DNA of 64,000 nt from Cyclina sinensis. Its lineage: Eukaryota > Mollusca > Bivalvia > Venerida > Veneridae. Positions 55,501-64,000 of the stretch are shown piece by piece. The translations under genes and the position numbers were made by a program. The stretch lies in the NCBI GenBank assembly GCA_012932295.1, contig JAAONU010000009.1:2058197-2122196 (forward strand). Direction: 5' to 3'. A model generated the notes under the pieces. The model saw only the letters and a list, made by a program, of their open reading frames with translations. It ran no database searches and was not told the DNA's origin. The first letter of the stretch is position 1. Each line of letters opens with the position of its first letter.

Positions 55501-57160
55501 TTTATCAAAGATACAAACTAATTTCTAGACATCAACTTAAGGGGAAATGATATCAACAGGTGTGAAATCTATTTAAAGTAGATATCTCCCCTAAACAAGT
55601 GGTTGGGAAATAAGAAATTAAGCTTATTTTCTTAATCCAGGAATACTTTTACTATAAATATACTCAATGTTCTTGACTAAAGCAACAATAATTCTTTGAT
55701 TAAAAGCTTGTAACACAGTTATATCAGTTACTCTAATTAGGCAATTTGCCTTGACTGCACAAAACTGACTGATTCCAGTGTGTATAAAATGGTAAACAAA
55801 AGGTTGCAAGCTTGGTCCTAAATGTCTTTCGGATGAGACGTGGCACCATGTATCAGTGCTATACACTGAGCATGGAAACTAACCAGCGGTGTCTCTGGAA
55901 CGGGATGCATTCTGTATCTTGCACTATCCCCAACAATTTAAAATAACTAACCTCTTCAGGGGGTTGCAGTCATAAAAGAAACAGGTATTGATGCTAAACA
56001 AACCCAAATAAAAATAGACAGGCTATTCAATATATATTTCTAGTAAAGTTATGTATTTTAACCCTTTTCTGTTGTTTTAACAGGATACACAAGATTTAAA
56101 AAGTTTATAAATCAATTTAAATTATGTTCAGTCAAAATGTTTTAAATATGCACAGGGTCTGTTCATTCATTGATAAAATTACCTTTTTTTCTTGTGTTGT
56201 TTATTTCACCCATAGTTTTGTTCTAAAGGGAATGACCGAATCTCATTTAAGCTGTTTACTTGTTTACTACATAAAATTTCATTGATTTGTGACTGGTCAA
56301 GAGCTGATCATACGCAAGTCAACAGAAAGTGATATTCACCTTGAAGGAGATACTGTTGTAAACAAACATTGCATCATCACACTGAATTTCATTCTAGACT
56401 TTGAATGGTGATATCGGCAAATCTCAAAAAATTTCTGAAGAACATTCCTGAGTTAAAATTTGTTTATTTGTTTTGTTTTTATTTTAATGTATTGTATGAT
56501 TTTTATTGGGCCTCAGTAAATATAACATTTACCAGGTCCATAAACTGGGATATTCACCTTCATCAACATACATATTAAATTATTCTTTTCTTAATTGTCA
56601 CACACAGTAATTATCTTATGTAAATTAAACGTCAGTCAAAACTGTCACTATTTCTTGCATGACATAAAATTTCTTGTGTCTGAGCAGTTTTTCATACCTG
56701 CTTTTAACATTCCGTAACATTTATGAATTCCGAAAGTTGTTCTTTGGTGGCAGCTAGTCATAAAGTCAGTTAGGTGGAAAAATAATTCATTTTATTATAA
56801 CATTTTTTTCCCTTGTTCACCTGGGATTATTATTTTGAGTTCCACTGTGGGAAATCATGCATTTAAAATATTACAGTTTTTGCAACAGAAGAAGCATTAT
56901 CAAAATGCTTTGGTTTTCTCTCACTGTAACTCAAAAGTATTACTACCATAATTATTAATTAAATATTTCTCTCTTTGCTTTTTATGAATGCAATAATTGT
57001 GTCAGGTGAAATAAAATATATTACTGGCAATGTCTATCTCCTATTTATCTTTTCCTTTCATTTTACAAGCTTACCTGGAGTTGGTGGGGTAGTTGATTCC
57101 CGAGAATTTGTCCTCAGTAACGATTCAACTGGTATATTCTGAGATGACGTTGACCCCTTA
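49043..57160 (-). CDS. CACNB: Voltage-gated calcium channel beta subunit (CACNB), 3' part of gene, 7 exons
   Basis: Cytoplasmic auxiliary subunit that binds the I-II loop (AID) of high-voltage-activated calcium channel alpha-1 subunits and controls their surface expression and gating. Seven exons join in frame: 57160-57075, 54685-54537, 54151-54012, 53201-53089, 52353-52202, 51783-51688, 49564-49043. They encode the end of the variable HOOK linker ([18 protein letters not shown]), the guanylate-kinase-like domain from [20 protein letters not shown] to EAYWRATHP, and a ~140-residue tail. GPSLKG in place of a functional P-loop fits the catalytically dead kinase fold of this family. SH3 domain and N terminus are missing from the window. 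Invertebrates usually have one or few CACNB genes, so no vertebrate paralogue number is given. Confidence 0.94.
50888..51392. repeat. 53-bp minisatellite in a CACNB intron
   Basis: About nine units with ccaatctaacccataactat and cagttagagcttaagtgatt; positions 51010, 51063 and 51116 confirm the 53-bp step. One internal partial duplication lies at 50942-50966. Confidence 0.93.
51380..51420 (-). mobile_element. tRNA-like SINE head adjoining the 53-bp array
   Basis: Reverse strand reads gtctccatggtagagtggtt, an A-box region of a tRNA-derived SINE. The agattggc that follows is the start of the 53-bp unit, so the array seems to have grown inside a SINE. Confidence 0.45.
51688..51783 (-). CDS. CACNB: CACNB exon f: guanylate-kinase-like domain
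   Basis: 32 codons between ttgcag and gtaggt. Encodes [20 protein letters not shown] and [12 protein letters not shown]. Confidence 0.97.
52202..52353 (-). CDS. CACNB: CACNB exon e: guanylate-kinase-like domain
   Basis: Between ttgcag and gtttgt. Encodes [40 protein letters not shown] and [10 protein letters not shown], part of the groove that binds the channel AID helix. Confidence 0.97.
52487..52815. repeat. ~32-bp minisatellite in a CACNB intron
   Basis: About ten degenerate units of tggtcatactttgtgcctga plus tatcagctaaac, 29-36 bp each. Confidence 0.88.
53089..53201 (-). CDS. CACNB: CACNB exon d: guanylate-kinase-like domain
   Basis: Between tttcag and gtaagt. Encodes [20 protein letters not shown] and [17 protein letters not shown], the helical segment after FDGR. 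Confidence 0.96.
53340..53540 (+). mobile_element. tRNA-derived SINE in a CACNB intron
   Basis: A-box-like tcaagtggtaacgtgctgg, degenerate B-box gcgagttgaaaaccc, then tatcagtgctatacactgag and agggatgcttagaaa. The tail motif recurs at 55853-55875. Confidence 0.65.
54012..54151 (-). CDS. CACNB: CACNB exon c: start of guanylate-kinase-like domain
   Basis: Between tttacag and gtaaga. Encodes [40 protein letters not shown] and FDG, almost invariant across beta subunits. Confidence 0.97.
54537..54685 (-). CDS. CACNB: CACNB exon b: HOOK linker
   Basis: Between tttcag and gtaaac. Acidic/serine-rich ([20 protein letters not shown]), then [10 protein letters not shown], matching the KEKRMPFFKK block just before the kinase-like domain. 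Only the phase that begins with two bases of a split Gly codon is open. Confidence 0.92.
55800..55960 (+). mobile_element. SINE remnant (body and tail) in a CACNB intron
   Basis: Contains tgtctttcggatgagacgtg, tatcagtgctatacactgag and gggatgcattctgtatcttg, the body of the same SINE family as at 53340 and 18531, and a tail caataattta-like end. The tRNA head is not recognisable. Confidence 0.6.
57075..57160 (-). CDS. CACNB: CACNB exon a of window: HOOK linker
   Basis: Between ttttcag and gtaagc on the - strand. Encodes [20 protein letters not shown] and ESTTPPTPG; the Ser/Thr/Pro-rich TPPTPG-type end is typical of the linker between SH3 and kinase-like domains. The first base completes a codon from an exon outside the window. 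Confidence 0.8.
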
Positions 57161-57527
57161 CTGAAAATACAGAATAAAACAAAATTAGCTTCACGTATGT
57201 CAATGGCGTCCTTATGTAAGATTCAATCTATGAATGTTTTTATGACTGAAACAGATGTTTCTCCACCATGTGCTTGTCCCAGTAAAAAATGCGATTATAT
57301 ATCAGAGTCTGGAAACAGCATGTTCATATTTCTGTACTTGAGTTGTTTAAAACCCTTTTACATGTCTTTTCTTATGTAAGCTGTTGGGAATTAGCTTATG
57401 TAATTATATGTGCATTTTTGTATCTCAGGTACAGTACTGTAACTGTTACATGTTACTTGTACTAAAAATCTGTACCCTTATACTCTGTGGGGAAACTGCT
57501 TCACCCTCAGTTCCCCCAATAGAGTTT

Positions 57528-57572
57528 GGGGGTGGAGATCAGGGTCCTGGGGGTTATGGGGGGAGACAGGGG
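57528..57572 (+). other. G-rich tract, possible G-quadruplex
   Basis: Five G-runs of 5, 3, 5, 6 and 4 with spacers of 9, 4, 4 and 5 bases. On the CACNB sense strand it is C-rich. Confidence 0.6.
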
Positions 57573-59114
57573 CCAGTATGTCTATTCAAAATGACCATAG
57601 ATAGTATACAACTCACCAATACCTCTCATTTTACCAAGGAAAGATACAGCACTTTGTCACACTTAAAATGGCCCCATTTTTACAATGTCATCACACTGCT
57701 GTATCATAATTGTCTACTCTTTCAGAACTTGAGACAGTACCACTTACGACAGCAAGACATTTTTCCTACAAAAAAATGGCTCCTACAAACTAATAGACAC
57801 CATGGAAACAAACAGATGAAATGTTTTTCTTACTAAAAATCACTTATTGTTATATACAAACAGTGTATATCAGATAAAACTTGCCCCATAAAGATTAACT
57901 GCCATTTTTCCGATAAAACCTGAACCTGCTGAATTTTTGTAATAGATTTGCCCAGCTTTGAATTTGGAACAGTCCATTCAAAGTTTAAGGAATTTCAATA
58001 TCAAAATACAAAAACTGAGCTACCAACAGTATAAAGTCTGGTCAGACTGCACGGTTGTGCAGGCTGGCCTGACTCTATACTTATGGCAATGGCTAATCAC
58101 TTTCGATTCCCGCAGATTAAGGGTTAAACAGGTAGGCACACATCATTTTAACAAAGTTTAGTGTCTACAACAAAACAAGGTCCAACAGAAGATTTAGTAA
58201 GTTCTTGAAACATCCACTAAAATCAATATCAGCAAAAACCTGAGACTGTAATAGTCAGAGTTTGCCATAACCAATACCGGTACACTGATTGTCTCCTTCG
58301 ATCTCTGCTTGTACCAGAGATGAAAATGGAAGTTTTCTAGATTTTAATGAAAGGAGTAATAAAATTCCTACAAGGCAACAAAATTGGCATAAAATATATA
58401 AGCAACGTTACTGAATAATACACTTAAAACTGGCTTTCAGTTGTGGTAAAAAGTATGCGTAATATAATTCTGCATACTGGCTGAAAATGCGTAAAAGAAT
58501 GAAATATCTGACCTAGTTACATAACACTGACAAGTGAGACATTAATCAATACCAACCATTGCACTGTTACCTCCCACAACAACGTGGATCAATATGTTTG
58601 TCAATGCCTGCCACAATGATAACAGTGGAATAACGGTGGAATATCATTCTCGCAGAATTGGTGACAATCAAACAAGCCCTATCATACAAACACTGTCTAT
58701 ATTCATGCACATAACCCTACATTTTGTCAAAAAAATACGACATTGTTCAGCTATTCTGTATTGTAAAACTGATTGCAGTTTGTTACTATTGTATAGACAA
58801 GCAAACAAAGCCCTGATATTATCTGTCTATCATTTGTCCCCTTCATGTAAAATAAAGGTCATTTCAAGGTTTGACTTTCTGAAGAGGAATGTATGTGCCC
58901 AATGGTATATCTTATATAGTAAAATATACTTTTCTTCCTTTCAAAGCTCAATATGTGTATTGTTTTGTTCTATTCAACATCTTCCATTTATTTTTGTTAA
59001 GTTGCCAAGCAGTAAATCTTAGCACAGTTAGAGTAAAACTACTCTCTTGTTTAAAATTGATAACTTTCTCACAGAAGTTTCATGAGTGTTAGTGGCATAT
59101 GGTCCAGTCATAAA

Positions 59115-59250
59115 CCCATGAACCTGAAACAGCCAGAGTGTTATACACAAAGCATAGAAAAGAACCAGGTGTATCACTGAAATGGTATACTTTTTGTAAC
59201 TTACACTGCCCCTAACACCCTAAAATAACTAAACCCCGCAAAGGGTGTAG
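59115..59250 (+). mobile_element. Diverged SINE remnant
   Basis: gagtgttatacacaaagcat, cactgcccctaacaccctaa and aataactaaacc echo the body and tail of the copy at 55800-55960. Weak similarity judged by eye. Confidence 0.35.
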
Positions 59251-60084
59251 GTACCCATTTTAAATTCAAAAGGTCAGTAAGAGCAATCTAAGGTCAAATT
59301 ATTGGATCAATCAGTTATTCCAATTTCGAGTTAAATCAATGTCAAATTTAGCACACACTTCAAAACTTTATGTTGTCTCATCATAGCCAAGTGCTCTCAT
59401 GCTTCCGAATCAAAATAATCAAGTCACTGACAACCTCGCTGGGGAAAAACAAGGTAAGTACAAAAAGTTGAAATATGAAAACAGCAGCTGTTAGTGACTT
59501 TATTATAAAATGACATTTCCAAAAAGGTTACAGTACTCTTAGCGAAAGAAGGGAATGACATATGAGAACTGACTTAGTGATTATGTTTTTCTTTACTGAA
59601 ACACCCTACTTCTCCTTGCAAAAGTAGATCATTGATCAAATCAATTATCAACTACTGAGGATTGTACTTCACTTCAGGAACACCCGTGTCAAGCTTCAAT
59701 AATACTGACAGAAACTACTTAGACAGACAAACAAGAGTAAATTTCTTCAAAGCTGAGTTAAAAATGAATGTGAAAGGAACCCTTGAAGAATGAGACAAAT
59801 GAGACAAAGACTTCTGTTGTAGCAAACAAAGGCTGACACCTCATTATTGTATCCAAAAAACAGGCATCCTGTAGCAGTTTCATACAAATTATCACTGAAA
59901 AAGGACCATTTGAAATATTTCCCAGCCATGCATTGAATTACAAATGCCTTGCTAAATTACCAGTAATTTGCATTGATTAACCAACATTCGATAATCACAG
60001 TCGGTGCTTTGTGTCCGTAATGATGTGTGTAAATTATAACAGGTTAAAACAGAATTCATTTGTTGCTTATGTCTCATGTCTCAT

Positions 60085-60490
60085 ATCGGCAAAAGGTCAA
60101 TATCACTTTTGAAACTGTGGGTAAAGGAGATCACTTAATCTTTCAGGCAATGGTCACAGTCACGGTCATTTAAATCAGAGTGCACTTTCAGTAATCCTTT
60201 TCTACAATTCTACCTACTTCATTCAGGTTTTTATCATCAGAAGGAAACACACTCACAGAAAAAGATCTAAAATTGCAGACAAAGGTCAAGGTCCTCTGAG
60301 CTTAAGGGGAGTCACTTTCAGCAATTTTTTTCTTAAGTCTGTTTTCACTTGAGACTTAAAAATGATTTTAGGAAGCAAATATTAGGCCTGTAAATCAAAA
60401 ATAATCCAAATTTCATAGGACAAGATTAAAATTTGTAAGAAAGGTCAAGGTCATCTAAACTCGAGGGCATTCAATACAGGCAATCTGTTT
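60085..60490. repeat. Degenerate ~170-bp tandem repeat
   Basis: Three diverged copies carrying aaggtcaaggtc(at/ct)ct, a gggagtcactttcag-type phrase and a ttttctacag stretch. Confidence 0.5.
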
Positions 60491-61546
60491 CTACAGATCT
60501 TAAATACTGGAACTATTCTAAGATGCAAACATCAGTCTTGTACTGTGCACAAAAACAGAATTTAAACTCCTCTAAAAACAACAGCAATCCAATAGAGACA
60601 GATGAGTAGGGAATATGCTGACAATACTAATCAATATAGTAATGTCTGCCAGAAATACAACACTCATGTAAGCATAGAGAGACAATTTCAAATAAAAACA
60701 GATCGCTAAACAGTGGTGCTGTACACTTGTTTCAGTGGCTGCAGTGTGATTTAGAGATAATATATTTCCATCAAACAAACTAGATAACAATGCTATAAGT
60801 GATAAACTGTTAATTTCATTAATGTTCTGTTATTTTACCAGCCAGATCTTTTAGTAAATGGGCTTTTCTAAATTTCAAAGAGTTCAGCAAAACTGCTTTG
60901 ACAATGTTTCATGAAAAAGTAATGAAAAAATGTGGTTTGTACTAAGTTCAGAAATATTTTTGTACAATTTGTCCCTGTGACCTTGTTTCTTAGAACGATC
61001 AACACTTCGTCAAACAAATACCTGTTCTGGTTAATATTCAACCATAGCTCACTGACTTAACCGATTATTCAGCAATTCTTATAGCTCAACCGATTTAATG
61101 GGTGGGCTAATAAAAGACAAAAGGATTGCACAAATTGCTCTTTTTTTTTTTTTCCCAATGTCCTGCACTAATGTAATTTGTAATTTAATCGGCATTGGAA
61201 ATGCCATAAATCCACAGGAGCAGACTGCAAATATTTGATTCCCTGATAAAAGGAATAGGGTTATGGGGTGGAAATCAATCGCTATCTTGATATGGGAGAA
61301 ATTCTTTCAATGCTTCAATGAACAAAACAATTCACTTAACAGAGGCAGCTAATGACTAAAGTAACAGTATGGGAATCTAAGTTGTCCCAAAAATATGACG
61401 CGGCTTACAATAAACTGCAAAACATTTAGTTCAATCAGAAGTCTTTGCACAGAAACCAGCTTTTTAAAGAGAAACTGCTTAATATTGATTATTTAGAAAA
61501 GTTTACATTTAACCTACATAAGTTTCACTAATCTCCTTATAATAAT

Positions 61547-61646
61547 NNNNNNNNNNNNNNNNNNNNNNNNNNNNNNNNNNNNNNNNNNNNNNNNNNNNNN
61601 NNNNNNNNNNNNNNNNNNNNNNNNNNNNNNNNNNNNNNNNNNNNNN
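61547..61646. other. Assembly gap (100 N)
   Basis: Exactly 100 Ns, the usual placeholder for a gap of unknown size. It directly abuts a 40-bp tandem array, which probably caused the break. Confidence 0.99.
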
Positions 61647-62418
61647 CTATGTTTTAGCGTTCAGGACAACGTTAAAGCAAAAGGACCAATGTTTTAGCGT
61701 TCAGGACAATGTTAAAGCAAAAGGGCCAATGTTTTAGCGTTCAGGACAACGTTAAAGCAAAAGGGCTAATGTTTTAGCGTTCAGGACAACGTTAACGCAA
61801 AAGGGCCAATATTTTAGCGTTCAGGACAACGTTAAAGCAAAAGGGCCACTGTTTTAGCATTAGGGCCAACGTTAAAGCAAATGGGCCATTATTTTAGAGT
61901 TAAGGTCAACGTTAAAGCAAAAGGGTCACCATATTAGCGTTAAGACCAACGTTAAAACACGAGGGCCAACATTTTAGTGTTAAGGCGTTAAGGCCAACGT
62001 TAAAGCAAAAGGCCACAATTTAAGTGTAAGGACAAACGTTAAAGCAAAGGCAATGAAGGCTTATGCGTTAGGGTCAACGTTAAAGCAAAAGGCCCAACAT
62101 TTTAGTCTTAGGGCAACACAGACCCTTATTTTAACATTAAGTTTAACTTAACGCCATTATTTTAAGTGCCATTAATATAGTGTTAGAGCCAATGTTTAAG
62201 CAAATGGGCCACTACCTTAGCGTTAGGGCCATAGTTAAATGAAAACGGGTCATTATTTTAGTGTGAAGACCAACGTTTAAGCATTTGGGCCAACATTTTC
62301 ACGTAACGGACAACGTTAAAGCATAAAGACCACATTTCAGCGTTACGGCCAACACTAAAGCATAAGGGCCAACATTTCAGCGTTAAGGCCAACGTTTAAG
62401 CAAACAGGTCAACATTTT
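61647..62418. repeat. 40-bp minisatellite next to the assembly gap
   Basis: About 19 units with gttttagcgttcaggacaac then gttaaagcaaaagggccaat. The first five are nearly identical; later ones decay with distance from the gap. Each unit has inverted arms tagcgtt/aacgtta. Confidence 0.95.
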
Positions 62419-62577
62419 AGCATCATAATATTTAAAAGTATTAATCACCGTACAATACATGTATTTATAAGAATGGAATTCATCGAAATGTGTAAATATG
62501 AAAATAGATCCAGCTTTAGACATGAAGTCCTCAATCATCTGACAATAATTGCATCTTGAAATTTTCAAAATACAGAC

Positions 62578-62900
62578 AAAAAGCGATAAAGGTTTTGAAA
62601 AAAAAAATCAGAATTAAGAACGATATTAAGACTCTTGAAAAAGAAACAAATTGAAATTAGGCAAACACCAATAAAAATCGGAAAAAGAATTCTTGAAAAA
62701 ATAATCAGAATCAACTCAAGGAGCGATAACAAACTTAAACAGAATCAGAAATAAGACCCAAAGCGATATAAAATCTCGAAAAAATAGATTTAAGACAAAG
62801 AGCGATAAAAAATATAGGAAAATCTGAATTAAGACAAAATAAGATATTATAAAACCTTGAAAAAAAAAGATTTAAGACGAAGAGCGATAAAAAATCGTGT
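62578..62900. repeat. Degenerate A-rich tandem repeat
   Basis: Recurring agagcgataaaaaat, cttgaaaaaa and gatttaagac phrases in the same order, spaced roughly 50-60 bases. Strongly diverged. Confidence 0.65.
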
Positions 62901-64000
62901 AAGAGCGTAATTTTGTCAATTTTATTGGATTTCATTTCTCTACTTTGTCCCGTGAATCATAAAGTTCTAAAAATCACTTCCTGAAATGTGTGAATTCTCA
63001 GGGCACTCAGAACATTTAATGCTTTTATGGTTTCTTCTTAAAAGCTGTTTTATGACTAGTTTTTTTTTGTGTCTGACTTCTTGATACGAATTTTGATTTT
63101 ATAATTATTCCGAACACTGCCAGCATCTTAAACGAAATCTATTGGTTGAAATTTTTTGTTGTTGCGTAATCGAAATATCTGAAACAAAAGGAATTAATAG
63201 ACAAACTCCAAAACCCATAAAAATGCCTTAAGAGAAACATTCAAAACAGGACATAACGCTTAAATAAAATTCGGTAAAACATATGCTTGAAACTTTTCTT
63301 AACACTATTCTTGTTTCACTTATGAAAGGCAGATCTTTTTTTAGGAAACCAAATACCTAAGCGCACGAAAATGATACAGACTTTGCTGAATAAAAGAACA
63401 AAAAGTGAGAAAATATATCGTCTATGAAACTGGAAATTCAGGGCATTAATTCCGAAACCCAATTACGATCAATTTGCTAAATGTCCTATGCTTTTATTTT
63501 TTGGCTAAGAATTTCAGGTTCAATTATCTGTCCCATAAAATTGCAATAAAGTTTACATTGCTTTTAGCATTTCCCAGAGTTGTGCTTTTTTTTGTAAATG
63601 CAAACTGTATCACTTCCAGATCATAAAACAGTTGGAAAGCGGTGTTGTGGGAAATACAAGTTCCAGTTAGAATATGGCAGTCAAATCTTGGCAAAGGTAA
63701 AGTTATTAAAAAAGCTAAGCAAATGTAAAGAGTTTTTATATCGCCTCTCATGGGAGCTTTCAGTAAAAATATCTTTGACAAAAAAGTATCAGTGGTAACA
63801 GGTCTTAAATGTTATAACTGTGACTCATACTAATTCAAATTTAATTGAAAACAAAGTAATTTTTCGTCAAATGGTCAACCATTTTTCTTTTGATTACACA
63901 TAGAACGGAGATGCCCCAAAATCGCTTGCAAGTCAAGTGACCAAGTATACTGTCAAGTACGATACATTTCAAAAGAAAGCATTGTGCAGTCTTGAGTTGT
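62901..64000. other. No recognised feature
   Basis: AT-rich, presumably still CACNB intron. A 32-codon open stretch at the window edge (63904-64000, + strand) cannot be judged. Confidence 0.4.

Larger units (their letters stand above)
57161..61546. other. CACNB intron sequence with no recognised exon
   Basis: No SH3-domain or N-terminal CACNB segment is visible in either strand. Notable content: a G-rich tract at 57528-57572, a SINE-like remnant near 59115-59250 and a degenerate ~170-bp repeat at 60085-60490. Open frames of 60-150 codons here show no family resemblance. Confidence 0.55.

Noticed and set aside
57384..57836. 150-codon + strand frame including the G-rich tract
   Set aside because: The Gly-rich piece comes from the G-runs; the rest resembles intron translation with no family match.
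58594..59022. 142-codon + strand frame
   Set aside because: No recognisable domain, AT-rich and Ile/Cys/Phe-heavy as in random translations; lies in a CACNB intron.
63904..64000. Possible + strand exon at the window edge (GDAPKSLASQVTKYTVKYD)
   Set aside because: An acceptor-like tacacatag precedes it, but the stretch is only 32 codons, is cut by the window end and matches nothing I recognise.

Overview
This is a eukaryotic, intron-rich, AT-rich window. It most likely comes from a mollusc, probably a bivalve. The evidence is exons of 27-520 bases with GT-AG borders, metazoan proteins, many minisatellites, tRNA-derived SINEs, and a 2.4-kb element with tandem-repeat core that looks like the bivalve 'pearl'/Helentron-like class. 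The organism call is inference; the two gene families are read directly from the protein sequence.

Two genes lie tail to tail. On the + strand, 17-36966 holds the C-terminal 41 exons of an axonemal dynein heavy chain of the DNAH3/DNAH7/DNAH12 clade, best called DNAH7-like. The exons join without a frame break into 2302 residues plus stop. They run from the end of AAA2 through AAA3, an EF-hand, AAA4, the stalk with its microtubule-binding domain, AAA5, AAA6 and the C-terminal domain. The N-terminal tail, linker, AAA1 and most of AAA2 lie upstream of the window. Two small exons of 27 and 36 bases sit in the AAA4 region between two minisatellites and can be skipped without changing frame.

On the - strand, 57160-49043 holds the last seven coding exons of a voltage-gated calcium channel beta subunit (CACNB): end of the HOOK linker, the guanylate-kinase-like domain, and a long Arg/His/Ser/Pro-rich C-terminal tail. 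The SH3 domain and N terminus are not found in the window and should lie beyond position 64000.

The 12 kb between the two stop codons (36967-49042) holds the two 3' untranslated regions and repeats, dominated by a 2.6-kb array of 60-bp units (38990-41549). The region right of 57160 is CACNB intron, with a 100-N assembly gap at 61547-61646 flanked by a 40-bp tandem array. I count at least eight separate minisatellite families, about six tRNA-derived SINE copies or remnants, a TA-flanked inverted-repeat MITE (5732-6568), and the 2.4-kb Helentron-like element (26108-28505). I found no CRISPR array, operon, true tRNA or rRNA gene.
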